Assembly: GCA_026210745.1 (NCBI GenBank)
Contig: CP110630.1
Coordinates: 5,022,001 to 5,086,000, forward strand
DNA: 64,000 nt
Source: Exobasidium rhododendri
Taxonomy: Eukaryota; Basidiomycota; Exobasidiomycetes; Exobasidiales; Exobasidiaceae
Direction: 5' to 3'
Part shown: in pieces, positions 1-12,264 of the stretch
Layout: every line of letters begins with the position of its first letter
How positions within the stretch are numbered: the stretch's first letter is position 1
Notes under the pieces: model-generated
The model's database searches: none
What the model saw: only the letters and a program-made list of their open reading frames with translations
What the model was told of the DNA's origin: nothing
Program-made: the position numbers and the translations under genes

Positions 1-216
1 CTAGTGCTACCTATCTGATGTCTTCAACAAGCGTCAAGTTTTCAACCCCTCCAGATCGGGCAAAGGGCTTTTTCATTGTTCTCCTCCGAAGTGAGCATGC
101 ATCATTACTTTGCATGCACATGTACGGTGATCAACAATGGGACGATAGATGTATATTTCCCCACTTTAGCACCTGCACTTTATTATTCGCTTGAACACTT
201 ATTAATCTGACACGGA

Positions 217-3200
217 TCAACTGTTTACCTCCATATTCTGCTCGTGAATGAGTTCTAAGGCGTCGAGAATAGTACTAGCACTCCACGCTTGAGTAGGACA
301 GCTGTCTGAGCATTCCTGGCCGTTTGCGTTTGTCAATTCAGGAAGGCCAGCCCAGGGAGACGATTCGATATGTTGACGATGAGCAATCAGCATACTGGTC
401 GCTTTCCACCACGTATTCGTCGGTGATTTCACACCACTTCCTGCCTTTTGATCGAATATCAAAAAGGCACGTAAGAAGAATCCAAAGGGGAATATCCACG
501 GTGGTCCATTGTGATAGCAGAATCCTTTCGCCATCCAAAAGTCTCCCGAGTCATTGCTATTGTCGTAGATGGGATGGAAGTTGGAATCGTTTGGATCTAA
601 CGTTTTCATGCCAATCAAATCTCGCAAGGCAAAGTCAGCTGCTTGAAGTGCCGTGACGGCATGTTTGGGATCGAATAGCTCAGGTGCCACACACATAGCC
701 ATGGGGAAGTTGGCCCGTAGTTGGTAATCACACCATTCTCTCCCTTTGCTGCTTCCAAAGACGTCCTTGTAGATCCCTCTTCGGTTGATGAGAGAAGTTC
801 GGACGTTGTATTGACCATCTTGAGAAGAATCCAACGGGATCCAGTAGTTTCTTTCAAAGGCAGCTTGAATCAAGTCACCCCACTTTTTATAGGTGACCAT
901 CACCTCTTTCCCATCGATAGTCGCCTTTACACCCTTTGTATGCCAGTCCCCTTTGCTCGCCATTTCGTCGATCCATCGTAGTGTACTCTTCAGTAGACCG
1001 GTAATCTCAACTGCAGCGCCTTCTCTTGGTGAACCAGGAACTCCTTTATTGCCCGCTTTCGCAGAAGAGCCCATCTTGTCTTGCCAAGTTCCACAGTTAT
1101 CCTTGTTTCCTCCCATGATAAATCCAGTGCTCCAATCGACTTCGATGTCAATGTTGAATCCTGCGTCCGTCATCTGTTCGTCGATGGCAGGCCCTGCATC
1201 GTATTCTCTGAAATGAATACCATCAGCGTGTCTTTGCAAAATTTCCTGCAAGATTTCCGCAACCGTAGATGTGTGACTGAAAGCTTTAGCATCATCCACA
1301 GGAACCCATTCGTCGTCCAGAGGGAATCTCCGTTTGATCTTCTCCGAAAGTATGCTCTTGCCCTGAGGTACTTTCTTCACGTAATCCTGTACGTTTTGTG
1401 CAAAGAACCAAGGCCCGTCTCTACAATTGTATCTTGGCGCCGTTGTTGAGTTGAGCAGGTTAGGAATCAGGCCGTGTTTCAGAGTAGATCCAAAGGAAAG
1501 AATGTGTTCTCGAGCGGCACTCGACATATTCGTGGTCAGGTAAAGACCGCGAAGACTGATGAACACGTCTCTTCCCCAAAGTCGAGCCCAAGAAGTAGAG
1601 AAGAACGGTAGGCCCGCAGCCATGGAAGCACTGGGTTTATCATGCCATAGAGAGGAAGACTTTACCTGCCCGTTCATCTGGACAGAGCAAAGTGCCAACG
1701 CTTGCGTGAAGTCATCCCCCTCCTTGACAAAGGCAGACATTTGCATGATGGCCCTTTCTCTTGCTGCCTTGGAGGCACTGTTCATCACGAGAGCAAAGTA
1801 TTTCGGTCTCAAGAACGACGGTACTGTATCCTTGATCTTGTCAAATCGATCTTTGAACCATTTTGCAGGCAACGAAAGGTTGGGAAATTCCTTCAGTTGG
1901 TGCTCTAGACGGTTGTGCACGTAATCTAAGGCCCACGGACCCTTTCTCAAGTGAGCACAGACAGCGTGACCCAGATCGTTCGTTTGCATGATCTTCTTCA
2001 AATGAGCCATGAAGCCCTCTGTTCCGCAGTACACCAGAGAGCCTAGATCCGGGATAGTGTATGTTCCGTCCTTGCCTCCCGTTGCATCCCTTTCTTCTGC
2101 ATCGGCTCGATAGAGCATCATGTTCAGATCGACTAAATTTAAGCCTGACATTGCTTCTTCTGCTCCACTTTGACAAAAATCGTCGAGATCTGCTCCTAAT
2201 CCTTCCATGTGAGTCGAAAAGAGCATGATACTACCAGGAGGGAATGTTTCTGGCACGGTCACTTCTGTGAAGAGGCCGTCGTCGTCTTTTCCCTCTCTGA
2301 TGGGCGGTGAAGGAATGTCAATTAGCTTGGAGGCCAGACCGTGAAGAGTCTCTGTGTCTTTGGACGCTTCTCGATTGGTAATCTCGAGCGTCTTGCCCAT
2401 GATGTATTGCACCTTCGATCGATTCAATTTGAACGGATTGATCGAGCCTCTTCCTTTCACGCCGGGATGGAAAGCAGTGTGAGCGATGACGAGGTAGCCC
2501 TTGTGCGTTTGTGGGTGAATGCGATGCATCGTAATGTAATCGTTCTCTTGATGGACGTGCCCTTCACTATACCCATCTATCACCATTTCTTGATGCAGGT
2601 GATTAAAGACTCTTTTGATCGAGCCAATCCCTTGGCCGCCCTCCTCCTTCTCACCATCTTTGATCACCTTGTACTTGCGAGTCTCGCTGACTACATTCAA
2701 TTGAGCGGGGTACAGTTCATCGAATCCTTTGTTGGAACCAATGGCACTCCAGGAAAAGGCAACCAAAGCGGCCATGGTGATTGCATCTTCCGTTGTCCTC
2801 TTCCTTGTCGGTGTTTCGTTGTCGTGTGTGACGTCCATGAAAAGAGCGTGCGGAGAAGATCCTGGCAAAGGTATGACCGTACAGTCCACCGCAGGACTCT
2901 TGCTACCCTTTCCAGGTATTGTCACGGTGGACTGAGTCGAGAGGCATTCGATGTCCATCGAACCAATCGGCTTGTTGACTCCGAACCTGTACAACAGTCG
3001 ACTCTCCTCTTTCGGATCAGGACCGTTCTCCATCTCTCGGATGAGACTGTTCAGGCCCAATTTACTGACAAACAGAACATCCATCTCTTCACTTCCAGTG
3101 AACAGTTCAGCACAAATGTACAGGTTCTTGTTCGTCTTTCTAGCCGCGTCTAGAAAGTATTCTCCAACGTGGATGGGAGTCGAATGACAATTGTCGATTC

Positions 3201-5137
3201 GGAATCCATCAAAGACTGCTGCGGCCGTCGTGCAGTACCGCTTCATGTGATCCCACAAGAAGGGAGAATCTTCCGGTTTCGATCCGTACCGTAACTTGAC
3301 GCAATCGGCCCAAGAGATGACTTCTCGACGCAGATACACTCTTGATTTACTGGAGGCAAAGTCCATCAAAGGATCGGCTGCCCAGATCCAACCGTTGTTC
3401 GCCAGTGCAAGCTTCTTTGGGTTGCTGTTGTGTTTCTTGGCGGAAGGGTGATTCGGACTCAATCGCGTAAAGTACCCTTCGATGAACGGTGATTCAGACG
3501 TGATAGGACCCATCTTTGGCCCACCTTCCTCTATCCGCATGTAAGTCAATCTCCCTCCAACATTCTCCAAGATAGCCTTGACGTCGTCGTCATACGTGGC
3601 ATACAGGGGCACGTTGATTTGGTCCAGTAACTTGCCAAACGCCTCGACCACCTTCTCTTTGCTGCCGCTGCTGGGATCATCGCGATAGAGCCCCTTCATG
3701 ATCGCAATGGCAACATTAATGTCCACATGAGTGGTAAATCGATCGTCCAGCGTCATATGGTTTCGAAGAGCATGCTTCTGGAGCAACGAGAGGGCATCTT
3801 TTCTTGGACTGCTTCTTAGGTCGTCAGTGCCCAAAGAGCTGATCGTTCTGCTGCCGACACTACTCTCCCATGCTTTTGCAAATGCTTGCTTTTCTCCCTC
3901 GACATCCACGACGTAGTACTCCCAAAGTCGGAGAGGCTGAAGGACATGTGTCTTGATTCCATTTATGATTGCATCGGCGTCACTCTGCGTCTTGGGGTCG
4001 ACTGGTAGACCAAGAGAGCCTAGTCTGCTCGAGTATTCTAGCAGAGCTCGATCTAATTCCTCGGCTGGCGTCAAATGGGGTGAATTGAAGGGAGAATAGC
4101 CTGCATCTGGATGATCATTGAGCCATTCACTGTTGTTGGCAGTGTGGTTTATGACAATGTCAATCATGCTCAAGATTCCGTACTTTTCTTTGATCATCTT
4201 CATCCACCTCTTGATGGTTTCCAACCTCTCTAGCTTTGTATTGCTCTTTCCAGACTGCGCATCGAATAGGTCCTTTGAGAAGTCGTTCTGATCACCAATA
4301 GAGTAGGGACTGTTGCTACTTCCACGTACTTGGAGAGGTAAGAAGTGAAGCATATTGTACCCATTTCGACTGGCCTCTTCCAGGTGAGGAGTCCATTCAG
4401 AGAGTGAACCTGCCCACTTCGCCATAAACGATTGCAGTACTATTCCATCTTGCGCCAGAGGTTGCAACTTTCCAGTCACATTGCCCCCTTTGCCATGAGG
4501 TAAGATGCTGGGAGAGTCGGATGCTAAGATGCGTGAACGACAGGGAAGTTGCAAAATCGGGTCGACAGTGAAGAAGCCGTGATCAGCCTCTGCCCTTGCT
4601 GCCTTTTCATCATCTTGAGTCGCGATCGGGTTCTCCTTGGTAGGATAAGGTACTGCTACAAGGGGAGCAGCATGCTCTATGTAGAATTCAAAGGAGCCGG
4701 GATGCTCTATGTATAAGTCGATCTTGGTCGGCTTCCCGACAGCGCTTGGTAGCCTGGGAAAGGGAAATCCTCCACAATGTGAGCTCGAATGCTCCACTCT
4801 CTGACTCCGCCACAGGAGGGGGGGCACACTTACGCATGCTGCCAAAATTTAGATCGTTGAAATTCTTCCTGCCCTTGAGGGCAATTGGTGAATAAAACGC
4901 CATGTCGAGATGCCAAGCTTCCAGCGTCAAGAGACAGTCTGAGAATGTAAGGCGTGATTGGTGGTGGTAGACGGATGTACTGCCGAAAGGAAAAGAAGGG
5001 AGAGACGATGAGAACTTTCTTCCTCGGCGTCTACTGAACATGTAGGCTGGGGCAGGAATACTCACCTTCTTCTCTTTCGAGGGGCTGCCGTCCTGCTCTA
5101 GCTTGAGGTCGTACACAACGATACCAGTGGACGACAT
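217..5137 (-). CDS. GDB1: Glycogen debranching enzyme, three exons
   Basis: Bifunctional cytosolic enzyme (4-alpha-glucanotransferase plus amylo-1,6-glucosidase) that removes branch stubs during glycogen breakdown. Exons are 5137-5066, 4979-4834 and 4753-217, giving 1584 residues, close to the usual length for the family (about 1,530). Both introns (86 and 80 nt) start GTGAGT/GTAAGT and end CAG, and joining them restores the family N-terminus (YIRLPPPITPY, then KIDLYIEHPGSFEF). The GH13-type half shows the nucleophile motif GFRIDNCHS, the acid/base motif AELFTGSEE and DVTHDNETP. The GH133 half shows WGRDVFISLRG and GGNKDNCGTWQDKMG. The start is the first in-frame ATG; an upstream GTG was ignored. 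The single long exon 3 has no interruption, so the gene looks intact. Confidence 0.96.
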
Positions 5138-5702
5138 GGTAGCAGCTTGTACTCCTCTTGCTTGAGCCACAAGCTAGAAATGAGGTTGGGAAATGGGAAA
5201 GAGAGTGGGGAGAGTGTGGCGAAGGCCTATAGACAAGAAGAGAAGAAAAAAGTGGGAAAGAAGGATAGTCGGGGGGAAGAGCACCTACAGCAGATCACAA
5301 TGCAGCGGTGGTGAGAGGATCTGCGGACCCTTCAGAGGTAATCTTGACTCCAGAATCAAACTAACCCATCGCTCCGTGCTTCCAATCGGGTGCTGCTAAT
5401 CGAGAATTCGAAGCCACGCGTGTCATAAAGCAGAACAGGGTCGATTGCATGAGGAAAGAGATAAAGAAGAGAGGGAAAGGGGGGGAGGGGGAAAAAGCTC
5501 TGTGTGTGAACAGCCGTCACTTTTGTAAAGATGAGAAGATGGGATGGGAAAGTACGTCTACAAGGGTGACATTCGTAGAGACGAAGAAAGGACAGTAGAT
5601 TGGAAAGTGTGTGTAGCCGAAAAAATCCTTATCTGCAGATGGAAGTATACGTGGCCAGTTGAATTTTGGACAGGTATGCCCGTCCGCCGGTCGAGAAGGA
5701 AA
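5138..5702. other. Intergenic, GDB1 promoter side
   Basis: This 565-bp stretch separates the GDB1 start from the stop of the next minus-strand gene. On the + strand it is rich in A and G, with a G run near 5477-5489. It should hold the GDB1 promoter and 5' UTR and the 3' UTR of the gene ending at 5703. I see no convincing coding exon. Confidence 0.5.
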
Positions 5703-8700
5703 TCAACGACGGAGAGGTGAAGTGTTGGAGTTGAGTCGCTCTTGACTACGATTCTGAAGGCGGGGTGAAGGAGAAGCTGGCAAGCGCTGACCGAATTCAT
5801 TTGCCATAGAGGGGGATGCCATGAAGCCGGAGGGTGCCCCGTACATGGACATGTAAGGATTGAACGGCATCATGCCCATAGATGGTGGCATGGGAGAGGA
5901 AGAAATGCTGCCCTCCCCACTCATCATTGATCCTCCACCGCCATGTTGAGCCATGGCTTGCATATACGCCTGTTGGGCGGCTTGAGCGGCCATCATTTGA
6001 GCCTGTTGTTGAGCTTGTTGGGCCTGCTGAGCGGCAAGGATGTCGGCTGACGTACCGGCACCTCCGCTATGACCGATTTGTGATCCAGAGCCTTGTGCAC
6101 CAAACATGGGGTTCATCATCATTTGCGGGGTCATCATCCCCATCATTTGCATCTGTTGCCACATCATAGGATTGAATGGCATTCCACCTCCCCAGCCGGG
6201 TTGTTGTCCGCCCATCATCTGCTGCTGTTGCTGCTGCTGTTGCTGTTGCTGTTGTTGGAATTGCTGCATTCGCAATGCGTCCTCTTCTCTCTGTCGTCGC
6301 TCAGCTTGCACTCTGTCTCGTTCTCTCTCGGTGAGAGTAGCACCCAAGCCTCCCTCTTTCTTACGATCTCTCTCGTGAGCAGTAATGGCACCCAACAAGC
6401 CGGCTTGAGGTGGCGGTGGCTTTCCTTCGACAGTGACCATGCGTGTACCTTCTGCACGAGCGTAAGCTTCCTGTTGCTTTGCCGATCGATCTACTTTGTC
6501 TTGAGCACCCGCTTGGAGTAAGCCGTGAGATTGAAAGGCAGCAGTCATCGCGCCCGGTTGCTCATCTTGACCCAATTGAACAAAGGTATTTCGTGGAGCT
6601 ACGTCAACGGAAGAGGAAGAATCGGAAAGTTGGTTGACACCTCGAAACTCGTCATGGTTGGCACCCAGATGTTGATTAAACATGCTCTGGCGTGAAGGTA
6701 GTGATTGTTGGCTATAAGAAGCTTGTTGCCCATATTGTTGCGGCATAGATTGTTGTTGTCCATACTGCTGCGGAATATTCTGCTGTCCAAGTTGTTGCGA
6801 CATTGCTTGCTGCCCGTTCTGTAAGGTGTTCTGGGACGCCATACTCAACTGTGACTGCCTCTGAGCAGAATTCCTGTTGTACAGTGAAGGAGGGGGAGGG
6901 GCCACAACCGAGGCGGCACTCTGCGACTGCCTGCTTTGATCACTTTTGATGGGCAGAGACGCATCCAGAGGTGGCGCAGCTTGCGCATTCGGGCTAAATC
7001 GACCTGATGGAAGCATCCGTTGTGCGTCGGGAGCCGTTGGTCTTAGCTCTTGATCCTTGCTCTTCATCTGGTCTTCGTCCTCGTCCTCCTCTTCATCCTC
7101 GTCGTCTTCCTCCTCGTCCTCTGATTCATCCGCCCATGCATGTCTTTGTCCACCAACCTGCTTCAGGCCTTTCTTTGTCCCACCAACTCGGCCTGGTTTA
7201 GTAAGAGCATCTTGGTGAGCCTGAGCCTGAGCTTGGGCAGCCAATTTCCTCTCTTGAGCTCTCTTGTTTCCACCAAAAGTGGAAGGATAGCTTTGCGGAG
7301 GTTGTTGAACAGCGGGAGCAGCAGTAGTAGCAGCAGGAGCAGCGATAATTGGCTCTCTGATCTTCGGTGTAACAGCAGGCGTGTAAGTGTTGGAGGCGTT
7401 GGATCTGGTGCTGGCGTTTGTACTCGGCAAGGGAGCTCTACCCAAATTGGGCGATGGTGGCTGATCCAGGAAGGAGTAGGCAGCCATTGCATCTTGATCG
7501 ATACCGTCCACTGCTGTCGACGCTGGCTGTACTTTCTGCTGTCTATTCAGGGAGATAGGAGCTGTTGAAGAAGAAGAAGAAGATTGGGGTGCTTGGAGAC
7601 GATGATTGTAAACGGTAGAGTGTTCGCTCATCGATTCTGCTTGAGAAAGAGCAGTGTTTGATTGTTGAGAAGGGTTGGAAAGAGATTGGTCACGACTCGG
7701 CTGTTGACTGCTTTGTTGAGGTAGTTGATCAGCCATCGAGTTCATGTAATATAGAGCACTCTCATCGTACGACCCGTAGGGATCAGACACCTTTCGAGTA
7801 ATGGCAGGTGCAGCGCCTGAAGCAGTCGATTGTTCGCTCGCCTCTGCTCCACGGCCTGAAGCTTGCAATGTACGACTTGGGATCTTCAGAGGCACAACAG
7901 TCGATACGGCGGCTTCCTTTTGCAGAGGAGGAGTACTGGCAGCAGCAGTTGAAACACCTGTAGCACCTGGATAAGACGGTAAGGCTTCTGTCGTCGTCAC
8001 TGCTGCTTTCGCCGGATTGGCCACTCCAGTGGAATGTTGTGAGGCCTGTTGCTGTCCTGCAAAGAAGGGAGCAGATGAGGATGGCCCGAGAATCTGTGTG
8101 TCGGCCTTGTCCTGTCTAGATGTAGAGTTGAATCCTGCCGCTTGTTGCTGTTGTTCGAGGTCATGCGATGTTGTGGACCTATCGTTGCTTTTCGTTGCAG
8201 GAGCAGCGCTAGCGGCGGGACTTCTGCCTGAAGCAGCAACAACAGCCGCAGCAAGACCTACGCCAGCTGCTCCACCTGCTCCTGTCGATGTAGGCACACC
8301 TCCTGCGCCGTTTTGTGTCTGCATTTGACTTTCTGCTAAGCTTTGCTGCTGTGGGACTAGTTTGTGTGACATTTGCCCTGACAAGTCGTTGCTGGTAGGT
8401 GTGACAGGCGTGTTGAGAGTCGTCATGACGCTGCCTTCTCTACTTCGCTCCCCAATCGGGTCCAAAGCGCCCCTAGACGCGAACGGCGCATCACCTGACG
8501 AAATTCCTACTGGGCGTCCAGACCCCGTCGAAGAAGAGGAAGATGCAGTCGATTCCTCCTTGCGGCCGAAATTGAGCGGAGGCAACGAGCTGCCGTTGTC
8601 GGCTTGGTTGACTGGTGCTGACGTCGTGCTTTCTCCGCCGTCTTGGTCGGAAGGTACGTTTAAGTTGCGAGTGCTCTCTGCATTTGGTTGCGGTAGGGCT

Positions 8701-10759
8701 GGCAAGATAGGCGTTCTCTCTCCACGCATGCGAGCTGACATGATGCCGTGCAAATTGTTACGATTGGCCAAGTGACGTTCTTCTCGGATATCCAAGAACT
8801 CGGCCAATTCTCGATCCAAGAACAAGCGATCTTTGTAAGGGCCGATCGGGTAGGCGAAGAAGGGTGAAGCAGGATTACGAGCGTCCCACTGAAACTGAGC
8901 GGGTCTCCCGTACAGATGGAAGGCGTCCATGAAGGCTGTTTGGAGGGAAATAAAAGGGAGAGAGGGAGGGAGAGAGGATATGCACCTATCAGCCAAGACG
9001 GCTAAAACTAAAAGTCGTCCGTGCCACAGCACTCACCGATACACCACTTCATCATTTCTGCGTTTGCTCCCTTGCTGTTCTGTGGTTCCAGTTCAGGCAT
9101 GATCATCACCCACCCAGTTTGTCTCTTTCGGTTTGTCGCACTCATAGTCGAGCTGAGGGGAAAGGCACCTTCCACTTTGAATAAGCTGCTGCCTTCTACC
9201 AATTCCGGCCGCGAAGGATAGACAGCAAAGGCATGAGAAGCATAAGCCAGAGTCGCAAAAGGTTTCTTTGTCTTTTTATTCTCGTAAAAACAAGCCAAAC
9301 CAGTTGCTCCATTACTGCCAGGAGGTACTTCCACGCTGCTCAGACCAGTGTCTGCCAAAGCAGGAGTAGAAGGTGAACCTAAGAAGCTACTTCGATCACC
9401 CGCTTTCAATTTGCTCCAAAAGGATGTCCTTGTACTGGTGACTGAAGCAGTCTCCGCATTGGCGTCCGTTGTGACAGCTGCCCCTTCTGCTCCTTTGTCG
9501 GTCAAGACGAGCCAGCATTTCTTCCATTCAGTCGAGCCCATAAATCTGGCTTTCACCCAACCCTCCATTCGACCACCTTTCGATAAGGGACTTTTGATGG
9601 ACATTTCTACATCTCCAGGCGCACCTCCAGGACCAGAAGTAGCTTGTTGAGCGCTCACTGCTCCAAGTCTAGCCCTCACCAGCGATCCGGTGTATATTTC
9701 TTCTAAGCGGACTTTCTCCCATGATGCTAGTCGAATGCCATTCACCCATGCCTGGACTAGTCGTCTTCCCACAGAACCTTCCACTCCGAATAGAATACGA
9801 TTCTGGCCAGCTGTGTTGACGGCAAAGACATTTTCATAGCGGCCTCGAGTTCCAGGTATCTCCTGGGGTGTCTCGGTGATGGTGCCGATATAGTCAACGA
9901 AACAGTCTGTAATATTGATGTAGGTAGGCGGTACCTCAGTCCCTTGCCGAGCTGCTTCCTCCATCTGTTGTACACTCCACACACTCAATACCGTGCCAGA
10001 AAGTTGCACAAAGCAAAGATGCCAACGCTTCTTTTGATCCGTGGTGTTCAACGCTTTTCCATCGGCATTCAAGTGATCCCTTCGACTGAGGTAGCCTTCC
10101 ATGTAGATCTTCTTGCTCTGCGCATCCTGCAAACCAAGCGCACTGCGCAACTCTGGTGACTTGAAAGTGAGAGGCGCTGCTGAGGAGCGAATACTCCTCG
10201 CGGTGGAACCTGTTGGACTGGATGACCTCTGCCCATTGACATAATTGCCCGCTTGATTTGCACTGTCGACGTGATCCAAGGGCTGGAATGCTGACATTGG
10301 TCTGAGTGACTGCGTACGTCGATGCGGTTGCTGCTGCTGTTGCTGCTGCTGAGAAGCTGGCACGCCTGTGTTGCCATTTCTCTGCCCCGTCTCACTCAGC
10401 TGATTCGCATGCGAAGCCGACCTATTCATTCCTGCCGTTGTAGAAGAAGCCACTTTCGCCGAAGACAGGGAAGAAGAAGTCGCACTGCTCGACACTCGGT
10501 CACTAGGCTGAGAGGACGGGAATTGCTGCTTTTGAGACTGTGTGTCGCTATCGGAGTCAGTCCGAGTATTGCTGCTTGGTCGCCAAGACTGCTGCGACGC
10601 TTGCTGCTGCTGCTGCTGCTGCTGTCTATGCTGACTCTGAGCGTCAAAGGATGACTGTGATTGCGGGTAAGAGATAGGCGAAGAGAAAGCGTTCGTCGAA
10701 GCGCCGCCCTGTCTCTGTTGAGATTGCCAAGAGGGTTGAGAAGCAGGCGTACCAGACAT
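5703..10759 (-). CDS. Caf120/Skg3-like PH-domain protein, Gln-rich, two exons
   Basis: Large cytoplasmic regulatory protein. Exons are 10759-9037 and 8935-5703; the 101-nt intron has GTGAGT and CAG, giving 1651 residues. The N-terminal ~190 residues are low-complexity Ser/Gln. Two PH-like modules follow: one starts near KKIYMEGYLSRRDHLN, the second near GRMEGWVKARFMGSTEW. Immediately after the splice comes AFHLYGRPAQFQWD and then FAYPIGPYKDRLFLDRELAE, which I recognise as the hallmark segment of the fungal Caf120/Skg3 family (Caf120 is a Ccr4-Not associated factor in yeast). The C-terminal ~900 residues are disordered, with an acidic patch, poly-Gln tracts and Met/Gln/Pro-rich repeats. The family call rests on the central part; function in this species is inferred. 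Confidence 0.8.
6222..6258. repeat. CTG/TTG trinucleotide repeat (poly-Gln)
   Basis: Near-perfect CTG/TTG triplets that read as CAG/CAA on the coding strand, giving about 13 consecutive glutamines in the Caf120-like protein. Shorter Gln-coding runs lie at 10327-10350 and 10600-10625 in the same gene. Slippage-prone and probably length-variable. Confidence 0.85.
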
Positions 10760-11128
10760 AAGAAGCGGAGAACGAATTCCTGTCTGTGTCGCAGATTCGA
10801 GAGTGTCAAAGTATTTCTATGGTGGGGTACTGCGTCCTGGGGAGAAACGCCCTCGCCATTTAATATGGTGGAAGCCTTCGATTAAAGGAAAAAGGTTCTA
10901 GACTAGGATCGTAAATCGCGTGGCGTCAAGTCGTCGCAAGTCCGAGCGCATCAATCACGAAACAGGGTTGGGTGATGTACAAACATCTTGGTCGGACCTC
11001 GGGGTGGGGGAGCACACTTCTCGGATTCAGAAGCAGAGAAAGCGAGCCTCTGTTATAATGGTATGATGGTGACAATAAAGCCTGGTAAGGTTACAGATGA
11101 GGTATAAGAAAGGACAAATTTCTTCATT
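10760..11128. other. Intergenic, promoter of the Caf120-like gene
   Basis: 369 bp between the Caf120-like start codon and the NAA30 stop, both genes on the minus strand. It should contain the 5' flank of the first and the 3' flank of the second. No ORF of note and no recognisable element. Confidence 0.45.
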
Positions 11129-11839
11129 TCAAGCCACTCGCATGTTGGTGAAAAGGTGTCTCGGTGGTGAAGCTTGCTCGGTGGGGATCCTAGACCAGGT
11201 GGACGGTGTCGTCGCATGTCTCTCTTCCACGTTCTCGACAGACGTGACCCAATGTTCCTCTGGAATCTCCAGCAGAAGTCGGAAACAGTCCTTGCCATTG
11301 AGATAGAAGTTAAATATTCGCTTCTCACGTAGAAAGCCGAGATTCTCATACAACCTTAATGAGGAAACATTGTCGGTTTCTGTCTCGAGCACAATCTGGC
11401 AAGAATGGGAAGCGTTGAGGGAACACTATCTCATCTGGTCACCTCTTCCCTTTCCCGTGTGCAAACTCACCTCCTGTGCGCCCAAGCTGACCAAGTTGGC
11501 CAAGGCTACCTTCAGCAGCCTCGTCGCGATTCCCTTGCCTCGATGTCTAGGTTGCACGCTCAGCATGCCGATATAGCCTCTCATATATCGGTTCCCCTTC
11601 AAGTGTCTATCTAGTTTACAGATGATGACGCCGATGGTAGTCTGATCGTGCGTCGGTCCAAGATGCGCAAGAAAGCAAAGCTGTGGCCATTGATTGAGAA
11701 AGTATCGGTAGGTGTAGACAGTATAAGGTTCGCTCAATTCTTCATCAATCAAGGACATTATGGCGCCCATCTCGCTTTCTCCCTCATAGAGAGAGATCTT
11801 CACTTGATCTTCATCAGTCACTTCCAGGCTGCTGGACAT
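11129..11839 (-). CDS. NAA30: N-alpha-acetyltransferase 30, NatC catalytic subunit
   Basis: Catalytic subunit of NatC, which acetylates N-termini such as Met-Leu, Met-Ile and Met-Phe co-translationally. Exons are 11839-11471 and 11395-11129, with a 75-nt intron (GTGAGT ... CCAG), giving 211 residues. The N-terminal part carries the NAA30/Mak3 signature YTYRYFLNQWPQLCFLA. The acetyl-CoA loop is QPRHRGKGIATRLL (R/Q-x-x-G-x-G/A). Exon 2 restores VLETETDNVSSLRLYENLGF and then FNFYLNGKDCFRL, both typical of Mak3. A ~40-residue C-terminal tail after the GNAT fold is not conserved in what I recall of the family. The gene is divergent from the ABC transporter across about 425 bp. Confidence 0.94.
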
Positions 11840-12264
11840 TGACTTCGATCACTACTGCAGGCAGGTAAAATATGGGACTAACCAACCGACAACAACCACG
11901 CTTTACGAAAAGCACTTCATTACCCTGTCTCGCAACATGCATACTCCACGTGGCGCACGTCATCTACCCACCTTTGAAGCATCTTTGTACATTGTGAGAC
12001 GAACCTTAGATTCTCGATAACACTGCTTTCTCTATCGTCCCTGCGAAAAACCACTAGCGCCTCCACTACCTAACTATTTTAGCGACCGCATGATGCGCAG
12101 CGTGTCAAGGTTGCTCCGCACTTTCCGCCTCAGCATTTAGTATTGCAGGCTGCAAGATGCCCATGGTACTTCAAGATGATGTGAGATACTGTAGCGTCCC
12201 GTCGTGAAAATCTCGGTCTTCCCATCACCACTCCCTTCCTCCCTTACGGCGAGATACAGGTAAC
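11840..12264. promoter_or_regulatory. Shared divergent promoter, NAA30 / ABCC
   Basis: 425 bp between two divergent start codons, so it must hold both promoters and 5' UTRs. No clear TATA box or other named element was recognised. Confidence 0.5.

Noticed and set aside
2341..3153. 270-residue + strand ORF inside GDB1
   Set aside because: Antisense to the GH13 catalytic part of GDB1, which is strongly conserved; no recognisable protein on the + strand.
4754..4845. Extending GDB1 exon 3 to its apparent upstream start at 4845
   Set aside because: The codon is TTG and the added sequence is the intron; splicing at 4833/4754 restores the conserved family N-terminus instead.
6093..6521. Cys-rich or Leu-rich ORFs on the + strand at 6093-6521
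   Set aside because: Antisense translations of the CAG/CAA repeat in the Caf120-like gene; homopolymer-like peptides with no family features.
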